Shown here: piece after piece, positions 18,192-27,171 of the stretch
Layout of the letters: the number at the start of each line of letters is the position of its first letter
Numbering within the stretch: position 1 is the stretch's first letter
Source of the DNA: an uncultured Lachnospiraceae bacterium
GTDB taxonomy: Bacteria; Bacillota; Clostridia; Lachnospirales; Lachnospiraceae
DNA: 64,000 nt
NCBI GenBank assembly: GCA_902781655.1
Contig: CACZJZ010000001.1
Location: 174,898 to 238,897 of the forward strand
Direction of reading: 5' to 3'
The notes under the pieces: generated by a model
Told to the model about the DNA's origin: nothing
What the model saw: the letters and a program-made list of their open reading frames with translations, nothing else
Databases searched by the model: none
Position numbers and translations under genes: made by a program

Positions 18192-18742
18192 GAAAACTTC
18201 GCACCTTTATTATTATCGGCCTGCTGATTCTGGCCTGCTTCATTCTACAGAGTTCGCTTTTCCGGGTTGTCACTTTCGGAGGCATCGGACCGAATCTGAT
18301 GATTGCACTGATCTGCTCTCTGGCGCTGATGTTCGGTGACATCTATGGCGCGTCGATCGGTTTTTTGAGCGGCCTCCTGTGCGATATTTGCTTCAGCAGC
18401 AGCGGCGTGCTCGGCTTGAATGCCCTGATCTATGCCATGACCGGATTTCTGGCCGGCAAGTTTGAAAAGCTTGTCTTTCCAGAAGACGTCAGAATGCCGG
18501 CACTCTGTATTCTGGCAGGAGATTTCCTCAGCGGTTTCATGAGTTTCTGCCTTAACTTTCTAATACGAGGCAGGATGGTGCTGCCTTATTTTCTGATCCA
18601 CTTTCTGCTGCCGGAGATGCTGTATACCTTTCTGATATCGCTGCTTCTTTATCCGCTCCTGCTGATCCTGTATAGAAAATACATGCGACCGATCAGAGAT
18701 AGTGAGATTAATTATGGCCGGAAGAAAAAACAAGTTTTATGA
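18188..18742 (+). CDS. mreD: rod shape-determining protein MreD
   Basis: A 184-aa integral membrane protein with five to six hydrophobic segments and a basic cytoplasmic tail (YGRKKKQVL). MreD supports the elongation complex together with MreC. Assignment rests on membrane topology and on position between mreC and mrdA, since MreD diverges strongly. The end overlaps mrdA by 29 nt. Confidence 0.9.
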   Translation: MRKLRTFIIIGLLILACFILQSSLFRVVTFGGIGPNLMIALICSLALMFGDIYGASIGFLSGLLCDICFSSSGVLGLNALIYAMTGFLAGKFEKLVFPEDVRMPALCILAGDFLSGFMSFCLNFLIRGRMVLPYFLIHFLLPEMLYTFLISLLLYPLLLILYRKYMRPIRDSEINYGRKKKQVL

Positions 18743-21590
18743 ACTGGCGTCGGTTTTGTTCCGACGTCTGAATATCCGCATCTGGATTCTCTGCGCAATT
18801 CTTGTTGTCATCGGCGGAGGATTGATTTCCCGCCTGTTCACGCTGCAGATTGTGAATGGAGAGGAGTATCTGGATAATTTTCAGCTGAAGATCCGCCGAA
18901 AACTGCCGGTGGCCGCAACCCGCGGCAATATTTATGATCGGAACGGAAACATTCTTGCCTACAACGAGCTTGCCTATTCTGTTGTCATCCGCGACACCTA
19001 CGCAGACACCAATAAAGATGAGAATCTGAACCGCACGGTGAACCGTGTGATTGACATCATTGAAAAGAACGGAGACACCCTTGCTCTGGATTTTGGCATT
19101 GAGGTGTCCGAAAGCGAAGACTATACATATACCGTGGACGGCACAGCGCTTCTCCGGTTTCTCGCCGATGTCTACGGCCACTCCACAATTGATGAACTGA
19201 AATATGAAGAGAAAACCAAAACTGCTGCAGAGGTGATTCAGGACCTGGCTAAACGCTACCAGATCGGCAGCTCCCGGAAAGATAGTAAGGGAAATACTGT
19301 TTTTGAGGCTGGAAGCGGATATACGGACGATCCACGCAGGCTGCTGCAGATATGCGCCATCCGCTATGAACTCAGTCTCAACAGCTTCCAGCGGTATCTT
19401 GCCACGACGCTTTCCACAGATGTCAGAGACAGCACTGTCGCGGAAATTGAGGAAAGTGCGGATGAACTCCAGGGGGTCAGTATAGAAGAAGACACTGTGC
19501 GGCGATATATTGACGGACAGTATTTTTCACATATCATCGGCTATACCGGCAAAGTTTCTACATCTGAACTCGAGGAGCTGAAGAAAGATAATCCGGAATA
19601 CACCGCCAATGATATCGTCGGAAAGGCCGGCATTGAAAAAGCCATGGAGAGCAATCTCCAGGGAACCAAGGGGTCAGAGACCGCCTATGTCGATAACCTG
19701 GGAAATCTGATTGAGGTGACAGATCAAACAAATGCCATCGCAGGAAATGATGTATATCTGACAATTGACAAGGATCTTCAGGAGACGGCAACGGATATCC
19801 TCGAACGTCATCTTGCTCAGATTATATTGTCCAAAATCCGGGATGTCAGGGAATATGACGCGGGAGCGGGCAGCAGCTCGTCCATTATCATCCCCATCTA
19901 CGATGTGTACTATGCTGTGCTTGGTAACAGTATTGCCGATATCAGCCATTTTGACACATCGGATGCATCGGACACCGAGAAGCAGGTCCGAAATGCTTTT
20001 GAAACATTCCAGAGCAGCGTATGGAGTCAGCTCGAATCTGAGATAAAGGAGAAACGGACTCCATACAAGGATCTCGATAAAGAGTATGAAAATTATGAAT
20101 CCTATATCGTGCAGTACCTCTATGACCATGGAGTGCTGCGCAAGGAACAGATCGATACAGCGGATCAAACCTATCAGGACTGGACCGTCAATGAAACGAT
20201 TTCCATGTCCGACTGGATCGAGTACTGTATAGCAGAAAACTGGATCGATGTTTCGAAACTCGATCTCTCAGAGAAATACTCCGATTCCAGTACCGTTTTT
20301 TCTGCCATTTATGATTATATCGCAAAAAATTTAAAAAATGACAGCGGTTTCATCCGAAAGGAGTACAAGTATCTTCTGCTTTCAGACGGTATTACCGGAA
20401 AACAGATCTGTCAGATCCTCCTTGATCAGGGTATTGTCACCTTGTCCTCCGCAGAAGAAGCTCAATGGGAGTCTGGTTCAGAAAGTGCCTACACCTTCAT
20501 GATCAACCGCATCACGAATCTTGACCTCACGCCGGCTCAGCTGGCGCTTGATCCACACTCCGGATCGATGGTCATCACAGATGTCAATACCGGGGATGTG
20601 CTCGCGATGGTATCTTATCCGAGTTACGACAACAATAAGATGAGCAATGGTGTTGATGCCGCGTATTTCAAACAGCTGCAGAATGATCTCTCCTCCCCGC
20701 TATTGAACTATTCCACACAGCAGAGAACTGCTCCCGGATCAACCTTTAAAATGGTTACAGCAACCGCCGGTCTGAGCGAGGGGGTGATTACCTCCGATAC
20801 CATCATCAACTGTACAGGCACATTTACCAAAATTGGTGAGCCTTATCCTCACTGCTGGATATATCCCGGCAGTCACGGAAGACTCAACGTGATCGGAGGC
20901 ATCAAGAATTCCTGCAATGATTTCTTTTATGAAGTTGGATACAGGCTTGGACTTAAGGGTGACACATACGACTCTGACACCGGCATTGCCAGGCTGAAGA
21001 AATATGCAGATGAATACGGACTGACAGATACCTCCGGAGTGGAAATCGAAGAATATGATCCAAAAGTCTCAGATCAGGATGCAGTCCGTTCGGCCATCGG
21101 ACAGGGCAACAGCGGTTATACCACAGCGCAGCTTGCCCGCTATGTTACAGCCGTAGCGAACAGCGGCACCTGCTATAATCTGACCTTGATTGATAAAATC
21201 AATGATACGAGCGGCACACTGATAGAAGACAATAAAGCTGCTATCCGAAACACGATCACGATGCCTCAGGAATTTTGGAATGATATCCATGAGGGAATGA
21301 AAGAGGTCGTGGAAAGTAAAAGCTATTATGAAGATCTGGGTGTCGAGGTGGCCGGCAAAACGGGAACCGCGCAGGAATCCACCAGTCGGCCGAACCATGC
21401 GCTGTTTGTCTGTTATGCGCCATATGACCAGCCAAAGATTGCCATTGCCTGCCGTATTGCCAACGGCTTTGCCTCTGACTATGCTGCACAGAGTGTGCGG
21501 GATGTCATCGCCTATTATTTTGGCCTTGAAAGTCGGGATGAGATTCTGACCGGCGGAAAGGGCGTCACTTCTGTAACAGTGGGAGACTGA
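18714..21590 (+). CDS. mrdA: penicillin-binding protein 2, elongation transpeptidase with large insertion
   Basis: A class B PBP that crosslinks peptidoglycan during sidewall growth, partner of RodA. It has an N-terminal membrane anchor (about residues 22-45), the pedestal/dimerisation region (ATRGNIYDRNGNILAYNE), and a transpeptidase domain with Ser676-Thr-Phe-Lys679, Ser-Cys-Asn in IKNSCNDFF, and Lys882-Thr-Gly884. At 958 aa it is about 300 residues longer than Gram-negative PBP2. The excess is a polar, helix-rich segment near residues 365-615, between the pedestal and catalytic core, with many Tyr/Asp/Glu. Such long forms occur in Lachnospiraceae as far as I recall. ATG 18714 is preferred over GTG 18702. 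Confidence 0.95.
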   Translation: MAGRKNKFYELASVLFRRLNIRIWILCAILVVIGGGLISRLFTLQIVNGEEYLDNFQLKIRRKLPVAATRGNIYDRNGNILAYNELAYSVVIRDTYADTNKDENLNRTVNRVIDIIEKNGDTLALDFGIEVSESEDYTYTVDGTALLRFLADVYGHSTIDELKYEEKTKTAAEVIQDLAKRYQIGSSRKDSKGNTVFEAGSGYTDDPRRLLQICAIRYELSLNSFQRYLATTLSTDVRDSTVAEIEESADELQGVSIEEDTVRRYIDGQYFSHIIGYTGKVSTSELEELKKDNPEYTANDIVGKAGIEKAMESNLQGTKGSETAYVDNLGNLIEVTDQTNAIAGNDVYLTIDKDLQETATDILERHLAQIILSKIRDVREYDAGAGSSSSIIIPIYDVYYAVLGNSIADISHFDTSDASDTEKQVRNAFETFQSSVWSQLESEIKEKRTPYKDLDKEYENYESYIVQYLYDHGVLRKEQIDTADQTYQDWTVNETISMSDWIEYCIAENWIDVSKLDLSEKYSDSSTVFSAIYDYIAKNLKNDSGFIRKEYKYLLLSDGITGKQICQILLDQGIVTLSSAEEAQWESGSESAYTFMINRITNLDLTPAQLALDPHSGSMVITDVNTGDVLAMVSYPSYDNNKMSNGVDAAYFKQLQNDLSSPLLNYSTQQRTAPGSTFKMVTATAGLSEGVITSDTIINCTGTFTKIGEPYPHCWIYPGSHGRLNVIGGIKNSCNDFFYEVGYRLGLKGDTYDSDTGIARLKKYADEYGLTDTSGVEIEEYDPKVSDQDAVRSAIGQGNSGYTTAQLARYVTAVANSGTCYNLTLIDKINDTSGTLIEDNKAAIRNTITMPQEFWNDIHEGMKEVVESKSYYEDLGVEVAGKTGTAQESTSRPNHALFVCYAPYDQPKIAIACRIANGFASDYAAQSVRDVIAYYFGLESRDEILTGGKGVTSVTVGD

Positions 21591-21596
21591 ACTTTC

Positions 21597-22814
21597 ATGA
21601 TGGAAGGAAACCATAATTCAGAGGACGTGATAAGCGGCCTCCAGTTCAATGTTGATCATCCAAATCCGGGGATCCGCCGGGTGAGAAGACTGGGGTTCCG
21701 GCCTTTCCGCACTTTCCGAATCCGCTATTTTGATTTTCTTCTGCTGATTCTTGTCTCAGCGCTGAATCTGTGCGGCATCGCAGCGATAGGAAGCGCGGAA
21801 CCGGCGCTGCAGTCAAGACAGACTGTCGGCATGATCGCAGGGCTGCTTTTTGCCATTCTGATCTCCGGTATGGATTATCACAGGGTGATCCGATATTATT
21901 GGGGCTATTACATCCTGAACATCGTTCTCCTTTCTGCGGTTCTTCTTTTCGGAAGCTCCGGAGGAGGCGCACAGCGGTGGTTTGCACTTGGTCCGATCCG
22001 CTTTCAACCCTCTGAAGCGGCAAAGATATTATTGATTTTGTTTTATGCGCAGTTCATAATGAAATACAAAGACAAAATCCGCAGTTTTCCAATGATAGCC
22101 GCATGCCTTCTGCTGGCTGGTTTGCCGGCGCTGCTGATCTATGAGCAGCCTGATTTATCGACAACCATCATGATTTTCATCATCTTTTGTGTTATGATGT
22201 TTGTGGGTGGCATCAGCTGGAAACTGGTTCTGGGCGTTCTGGCAGTGGCGGTTCCTTCCGCAGCAGTTGTTTTCAATGTCATTCTGCAGGAGGACCAGAC
22301 ATTATTTAACTCCTATCAGCGGGACCGCGTTCTGGCATGGCTTCACCCGGAGGAATACAAGGATACCATTGCATATCAGACGATGAATTCCATCATGGCA
22401 ATCGGTTCCGGAAGACTCCTGGGAAAAGGATATAACACCAATGAGATCAGTTCCCTGCTGAACAGCGGATATATTTCCGAATCGCAGACGGATTTTATCT
22501 TTACCGTGATTGGGGAGGAGTTTGGGTTTATCGGCACTTGTCTTGTTGTGATTTTTATCCTGCTGACTGCAATTGAGCTTTTTCGTGTCGCCATGCGTGC
22601 TTCCGATATCAGCGGAAGAGTGATTGCTGCAGGTGTTGGTGCCTGGGTTGGATTCCAGGGCTTTATGAACATCGGTGTCGCGACCGGCGTAATTCCCAAT
22701 ACAGGAATTCCTCTTCCCTTTGTCAGTTATGGACTGAGCAGTCTGCTCAGTCTGTACATGGGGATTGGCTTTGTATTGAATGTAAATATGCAGAGCCACA
22801 GGCGAAAATACTAA
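21597..22814 (+). CDS. rodA: SEDS peptidoglycan polymerase RodA
   Basis: A 405-aa SEDS-family protein with about ten membrane segments that polymerises lipid II into glycan strands during elongation. Family blocks visible are GGGAQRWFALGPIRFQPSEAAK, a QPDLSTT-type loop, and GVATGVIPNTGIPLPFVSYGLSS near the end. Placement directly behind mrdA marks it as RodA and not FtsW. The N-terminal 40 residues are polar and Arg-rich. ATG 21597, GGGAG 11 nt upstream. Confidence 0.95.
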   Translation: MMEGNHNSEDVISGLQFNVDHPNPGIRRVRRLGFRPFRTFRIRYFDFLLLILVSALNLCGIAAIGSAEPALQSRQTVGMIAGLLFAILISGMDYHRVIRYYWGYYILNIVLLSAVLLFGSSGGGAQRWFALGPIRFQPSEAAKILLILFYAQFIMKYKDKIRSFPMIAACLLLAGLPALLIYEQPDLSTTIMIFIIFCVMMFVGGISWKLVLGVLAVAVPSAAVVFNVILQEDQTLFNSYQRDRVLAWLHPEEYKDTIAYQTMNSIMAIGSGRLLGKGYNTNEISSLLNSGYISESQTDFIFTVIGEEFGFIGTCLVVIFILLTAIELFRVAMRASDISGRVIAAGVGAWVGFQGFMNIGVATGVIPNTGIPLPFVSYGLSSLLSLYMGIGFVLNVNMQSHRRKY

Positions 22815-22838
22815 TTACATCGGGGGCATTTCACAGCT

Positions 22839-23234
22839 ATGAATATTGCACTCATCGCTCACGACGCAAAAAAGAAACTGATGCAGAATTTCTGCATTGC
22901 ATATCGTGGCATTCTATGCAAAAACGAATTGTATGCCACGGGAACAACCGGACGGCTCATTGAAGAAGTCACCAATCTTCAGGTCCACAAATATCTTGCA
23001 GGTCATCTTGGGGGAGAGCAGCAGATCGGGGCACAGATCGAGCAAAACGAGATTGATCTGGTTATTTTTCTGCGCGATCCGCTGACAAAGGGTTCCCATG
23101 AGCCGGAGGTAAGCAATATCATCAGACTTTGTGACATTCATAATATTCCGCTGGCCACAAATCTGGCAACCGCAGAGTTACTGATCAAATCCCTTGACAG
23201 AGGAGATTTTGAGTGGCGTGAAATCTACAAATAA
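22839..23234 (+). CDS. mgsA: methylglyoxal synthase with Glu at both catalytic Asp positions
   Basis: MgsA converts dihydroxyacetone phosphate to methylglyoxal and phosphate, a bypass of lower glycolysis. The 131-aa protein matches the family throughout: [39 protein letters not shown], and [15 protein letters not shown]. Aligned from memory with the E. coli enzyme, catalytic Asp71 (GGDQQ) is Glu60 here (GGEQQ). Asp101 (HDPD) is Glu90 (HEPE). His87, Asp9 and Asp80 are kept. Activity is likely but may have altered kinetics. It lies at the end of the cell-shape operon and overlaps the carboxypeptidase gene. Confidence 0.93.
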   Translation: MNIALIAHDAKKKLMQNFCIAYRGILCKNELYATGTTGRLIEEVTNLQVHKYLAGHLGGEQQIGAQIEQNEIDLVIFLRDPLTKGSHEPEVSNIIRLCDIHNIPLATNLATAELLIKSLDRGDFEWREIYK

Positions 23235-24231
23235 TCACCCAGCTTCATGGCTGAAACTGCGCAGGATGCTATCTGTTTCCTGCGTCCTTTTTTTAATCGG
23301 ATTGTCTGTCTCAGGATGTGGAAACAATTATTCCATGCCCTTCCAGGAACAAATGGATGACAGTACCTTTGGCATCGCTGCAGTGACGCCGCTTGCGGCC
23401 GGAAGAAGCAGCGCATTCGCCTCCGGACTCTGTGTGGTGGAACAAGATACTGATGATATAGATTTGGGATTTGCGGATTCTGCAGCCGGAATACTGGCCG
23501 ACCTGAGCCGGCAGAAGATACTGTACGCAAAGAATAGCTTCGCTAGACTGTATCCCGCCAGCATGACAAAGGTAATGACAGCGATTGTTGCGCTGAAGCA
23601 CGCCTCTACAGATACGATTCTCACAGCCGGTGATGATGTGAACAATATGGAGGCTGGTGCACAGGTGGCTGGAATCTCCCCTGGAGACACCCTCACTATG
23701 GATCAGGCACTGCATCTTCTTCTGATCTATTCAGCCAACGATGCTGCAGTTGTCATAGCGGACAGCGTCGGTGGAAACATGGATTCTTTCACTGAAATGA
23801 TGAATAAGGAAGCAGCTGCTCTCGGGGCAACGGGCACCCATTTTGTCAATTCCAACGGTCTGCAGGATGAGAATCATTACACCACGCCATATGATATGTA
23901 TCTCATCTTTCAAGAAGCTCTGAAGTATGATCTCTTTAAAGAGATCATCAATATCCCATCATATGACACTATCATTCATGACGCATCCGGATCGGAGAAA
24001 GAGTTACACTACAGCAATACGGATCTTTATCTGAACGGCACAAAATCTGCACCAACAGGGATCACTGTCGTCGGCGGCAAAACCGGAACCACCACCGCGG
24101 CAGGACATTGTCTGGTGCTTCTTGCCCGCGATTCAGGCGGGAAACCATACATTGGTCTGGTTATGCGCGCCGCAGATCAGGATGCCATGTACACGGACAT
24201 GAATGCGATGCTTGAATTGATCCAGAACTAA
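23218..24231 (+). CDS. D-alanyl-D-alanine carboxypeptidase, lipoprotein form
   Basis: A class C low-molecular-weight PBP (S11 family) that trims the terminal D-Ala from peptidoglycan stem peptides. The three active-site motifs are present: Ser-Met-Thr-Lys in [11 protein letters not shown], Ser-Ala-Asn in IYSANDAA, and Lys-Thr-Gly in VGGKTGTTT. The N-terminus has a basic stretch (KLRR), a hydrophobic core and a lipobox-like LSVSGC, so export and lipid attachment are expected. The protein ends after the catalytic domain and lacks the C-terminal beta domain of PBP5. Start chosen at GTG 23218 (AGGAG 12 nt upstream); TTG 23209 is also possible. It overlaps mgsA by 17 nt. Confidence 0.9.
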   Translation: MKSTNNHPASWLKLRRMLSVSCVLFLIGLSVSGCGNNYSMPFQEQMDDSTFGIAAVTPLAAGRSSAFASGLCVVEQDTDDIDLGFADSAAGILADLSRQKILYAKNSFARLYPASMTKVMTAIVALKHASTDTILTAGDDVNNMEAGAQVAGISPGDTLTMDQALHLLLIYSANDAAVVIADSVGGNMDSFTEMMNKEAAALGATGTHFVNSNGLQDENHYTTPYDMYLIFQEALKYDLFKEIINIPSYDTIIHDASGSEKELHYSNTDLYLNGTKSAPTGITVVGGKTGTTTAAGHCLVLLARDSGGKPYIGLVMRAADQDAMYTDMNAMLELIQN

Positions 24232-24235
24232 AAAT

Positions 24236-24266
24236 CCAGACTGTGCCCATAAAGTGCACAGTCTGG
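24236..24266 (+). terminator. hairpin after the carboxypeptidase gene
   Basis: An 11-bp perfect stem, CCAGACTGTGC (24236-24246) with GCACAGTCTGG (24256-24266). The following tract is only AATCTCTTCT, so termination may be partial. Confidence 0.6.
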
Positions 24267-24301
24267 AATCTCTTCTGGGAATTCGCCCGAAGCTGAAACG
24301 G

Positions 24302-24330
24302 TTGTTTTTTATATACTGTTTTATTATAAT
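24302..24330 (+). promoter_or_regulatory. promoter for the small P-loop gene
   Basis: TTGTTT (24302-24307) and TATAAT (24325-24330) with a 17-nt spacer, in an AT-rich stretch directly after the preceding hairpin. Confidence 0.65.
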
Positions 24331-24397
24331 TATTCTTATCAATCGGCAGACAGCGCAAGGTTCTGCCGAAGCAAAAGATTCAAGGAGGACATGTCCA

Positions 24398-24817
24398 ATG
24401 GTTCAGCTCATCGTAGGGAAAAAGGGAAAAGGCAAAACAAAGTGCTTATTGGATAAGGTCAATACTGAAGTTAAAAATATCCTTGGCAATGTCGTCTATC
24501 TGGATAAAGACACTGCCCATATGTATGAACTCAATAACAAAATCCGCCTGATTTCTGTCCCGGATTTCGGCATCAGTACGACGGAAGAATTCATCGGTTT
24601 TGTCCTCGGCATTATATCGCAGGATCACGATCTGGAGCAGATGTATTTTGACAGCTTTCTGATCATTTCCGATCTGAAGGGCAAGGACATCGTTCCTTCA
24701 ATCCGCCGGATCAGGGAAATCAGCGAGAAGTACGGCGTTGACTTTGTTCTCAGTGTCTCGATGGACGAGTCTGAAATTCCGGAAGAAATCAAGCCTCTGA
24801 TTGCCATTTCTCTCTGA
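24398..24817 (+). CDS. small P-loop protein of unknown function
   Basis: The start at ATG 24398 is fixed by AAGGAGG 9 nt upstream; the longer frame would encode an unlikely hydrophobic leader overlapping the promoter. The 139-aa protein begins VQLIVGKKGKGKTKCLLDKV, a Walker A loop of the form GxxGxGKTK, and has a strand LIISDLKGKD that could serve as Walker B. No partner domain is present. Similar small nucleotide-binding proteins in Clostridia are often labelled PilT-like; I cannot assign a role. It is a single-gene transcription unit between two hairpins. Confidence 0.8.
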   Translation: MVQLIVGKKGKGKTKCLLDKVNTEVKNILGNVVYLDKDTAHMYELNNKIRLISVPDFGISTTEEFIGFVLGIISQDHDLEQMYFDSFLIISDLKGKDIVPSIRRIREISEKYGVDFVLSVSMDESEIPEEIKPLIAISL

Positions 24818-24853
24818 TCCTCCGGTTTTCCTCATTTGTTGCAGTATTCCCTG

Positions 24854-24879
24854 AGCCCCGGGCTGCCCCGGGGCTTTTT
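24854..24879 (+). terminator. rho-independent terminator
   Basis: AGCCCCGGG (24854-24862), loop CTGC, CCCGGGGCT (24867-24875), then a run of T to 24879. Strong terminator of the small P-loop gene; it lies only 8 nt before the ribosome site of the next gene. Confidence 0.85.
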
Positions 24880-24899
24880 CACACTATGGAGGGACATCT

Positions 24900-26396
24900 T
24901 TGTCAAACCGCAGACCGGAAGAGAGAACTTCATATGACGGCCGAAGAAGCAGCAGAGCAGGAGAGAACCCCCGTATGTCAGAATATCAGAGGCAGAATAG
25001 ACATGCATCTGCACAGAGAAGACGGAGCAAAAGACGTCATACTCCTCATATCAGTGTGTTTCTTTTTCTGATCATTCTCCTCTATCTCATAATTAATCTT
25101 GTTTCCTACACCCGTTCTTCCGCAGTGGCAGGCTATGAAGTCCGGACTGGTTCTCTCTCAGGCAACCAAATATACACTGGCATCGTGCTCCGGCAGGAGG
25201 AGGTAGAAGGCAGCGAATACGACGGTTATGTCAACTACTTTCATAAAAATGAGGATCGCATTGGCGTCGGACAGCTCGCCTACACCGTTGATGAGTCTGG
25301 TCAGATTATGGAGTATCTGAGTTCTGCATCTTCCGACGATTCCTTTCTGAATGATTCCGATTATCAGCAAATTCAGACAGACATTGTTACTTTTCTGGAC
25401 GGGTTTGACGCCTCCAGTTTTTCTTCTGTTTATGAATTCCGTGACGAACTCAAGAGTTCTGTACAGAAGATGGCCAGCAGTTATATTTTGGATGATATCG
25501 ATCAGCTTTCAGGTTCCGACCTGTCTTCCAGCATCCATGAATGCACAGCAAAGAATACCGGCGTCATTACCTTCAATACCGATTCCATGGCCGGCAAAAC
25601 ATTTGATGACCTGACCTCGGAAGATTTTGCTCCTGCTTCGCAGAGTGCCCTGAAAAAGACGGAATTTGAGAACAACCAACTTGTCGTAAAGGGCGATCCG
25701 GTTTACCGGCTTTGTACAAGCGAAAACTGGTCGGTCGCGATTGAGACCGATTCCGATACCGCAAAAGCACTGGTTGACGAAGCCTATATTCAGGTCCGAT
25801 TCCTGAAAAACCAGGAAACTCTCTGGGCATCTGTCTCTTCCCGGACGGATGATACAGGCGGCACACTGGTGAATTTATCTTTTTCCAATTCCATGATTGA
25901 TTTCTGTAATGACCGTTATGTCAGGCTGGAACTCCTCACAGAACAGAAAAAAGGACTAAAGGTGCCGAATACCTCCATCGTACAGTCTGACTTTTTCCTC
26001 GTCCCCAAAGATTACATCACGACAGGTCCCTCTGGTAACCAGGGTGTTCTTCTGGAGACATACGACGAGGACGGAGTAAAAAGCATTGTCTTTACGGAAG
26101 CGACGCCATACAGTGAAGCGGATGACAGCTATTATCTGGATGAGTCTGTTCTGAAAGCCGGTGATGTGATCGACAAGCCGGATTCAACGGATACCTTTAC
26201 CATCAGTGATCAGGCACAACTGACCGGTGTGTACAATATCAACCGTGGCTATGCTGATTTCCGGGAGATCAGCATACTGTATCAGAATGATGAGTATGCG
26301 ATTGTTCAACCCAATTCCCCCTATGGGCTGCGCGAATATGATCACATTGTGCTGAATGCCTCCGCCGTGACACCTGATACTATCATTTATCAATAA
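24900..26396 (+). CDS. HlyD-like membrane-anchored protein of the sepF neighbourhood
   Basis: A 498-aa protein with a basic N-terminal cytoplasmic tail (about 50 residues, rich in Arg/Ser), one membrane segment (about 53-72, ISVFLFLIILLYLIINLVS), and a long extracellular part. The extracellular part resembles periplasmic adaptor (HlyD) lipoyl/beta-barrel folds: a GYEVRTGSL entry strand, a central helical region, and a late VPNTSIVQSDFFLVP strand block. No transporter gene is adjacent, so export work is doubtful. Its constant neighbours are yggS and sepF, which suggests an envelope or division-linked role. TTG 24900 is the start, with GGAGGG 6 nt upstream. Confidence 0.75.
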   Translation: MSNRRPEERTSYDGRRSSRAGENPRMSEYQRQNRHASAQRRRSKRRHTPHISVFLFLIILLYLIINLVSYTRSSAVAGYEVRTGSLSGNQIYTGIVLRQEEVEGSEYDGYVNYFHKNEDRIGVGQLAYTVDESGQIMEYLSSASSDDSFLNDSDYQQIQTDIVTFLDGFDASSFSSVYEFRDELKSSVQKMASSYILDDIDQLSGSDLSSSIHECTAKNTGVITFNTDSMAGKTFDDLTSEDFAPASQSALKKTEFENNQLVVKGDPVYRLCTSENWSVAIETDSDTAKALVDEAYIQVRFLKNQETLWASVSSRTDDTGGTLVNLSFSNSMIDFCNDRYVRLELLTEQKKGLKVPNTSIVQSDFFLVPKDYITTGPSGNQGVLLETYDEDGVKSIVFTEATPYSEADDSYYLDESVLKAGDVIDKPDSTDTFTISDQAQLTGVYNINRGYADFREISILYQNDEYAIVQPNSPYGLREYDHIVLNASAVTPDTIIYQ

Positions 26397-26438
26397 TTGC
26401 CTGGCGCATCAAACCAGGGAAGGGAGTGTGATTATACT

Positions 26439-27131
26439 TTGATTAAAAAGAATCTGGAGGAAATAGAAAGACGTATACAGCGCGCAGCAGAACGCAGCGG
26501 ACGCCATCGTTCTGATGTCACTCTGCTCTGTGTGACGAAAACTCATCCCGCCGAAGTGCTGCGTGAGGCTTATGATCTGGGATACCGGGAATTCGGCGAA
26601 AACAAGGTGCAGGAAATGCGAGAGAAGGTCCCGCTGTTGCCAGGCGATATTCGATGGCATCTCATCGGACATCTCCAGAAGAATAAAGTCAAATATGTCT
26701 GTGGAATGGTTTGTATGATTCACAGCGTAGACAGTCTGGAACTGGCAGAAGAAATCAGCCGAAGGGCACAAGCCATTGGTCAGCGCATGCCCATCCTGAT
26801 TGAGGTCAATATGGCCGGAGAAGCTTCGAAATTTGGTATTCGTCCAGATGAAGCAGTAAATCTGGTCAGAGCAGTAGCTCCTCTGCCAGGTGTTCAGCTT
26901 CGCGGGCTGATGACGATCCCGCCAAGAACGGATAATCCTGAGACGAATCGTCCTTACTTTCGCGGTCTTCGGGAATTGGCAGTTGACATAGACTGTCAAA
27001 ATATTGATAATATACAAATGAATGTGCTTTCAATGGGAATGAGTGAAGACTACGAGGTGGCAATCGAAGAAGGTGCAACGATTGTCCGTGTGGGAACCGC
27101 TATTTTCGGTGAAAGACATTACAACATCTGA
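26439..27131 (+). CDS. yggS: YggS family pyridoxal 5'-phosphate homeostasis protein
   Basis: A 230-aa PLP-binding TIM-barrel protein of the PLPBP/YggS family. The PLP lysine is Lys34 in LLCVTKTHP. Other family blocks are GENKVQE, WHLIGHLQKNKVKY, SVDSL, EVNMAGEASKFG, LRGLMTIPP and MSMGMSEDYEVAIEEGATIVRVGTAIFG-type text near the end. It buffers free PLP and affects amino-acid pools; no catalytic reaction is known. TTG 26439 gives the family N-terminus (IKKNLEEIERRI) and has AAGGGAG 12 nt upstream. It precedes sepF, as in most Firmicutes. Confidence 0.93.
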   Translation: MIKKNLEEIERRIQRAAERSGRHRSDVTLLCVTKTHPAEVLREAYDLGYREFGENKVQEMREKVPLLPGDIRWHLIGHLQKNKVKYVCGMVCMIHSVDSLELAEEISRRAQAIGQRMPILIEVNMAGEASKFGIRPDEAVNLVRAVAPLPGVQLRGLMTIPPRTDNPETNRPYFRGLRELAVDIDCQNIDNIQMNVLSMGMSEDYEVAIEEGATIVRVGTAIFGERHYNI

Positions 27132-27171
27132 CAGCAGATTAACGGATGTGTGTGAAAGGTTGATGCAAGCT

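Noticed and set aside
24254-24397. Longer start for the small P-loop protein
   Set aside because: The extension covers the promoter and hairpin region, and ATG 24398 has the ideal AAGGAGG site.
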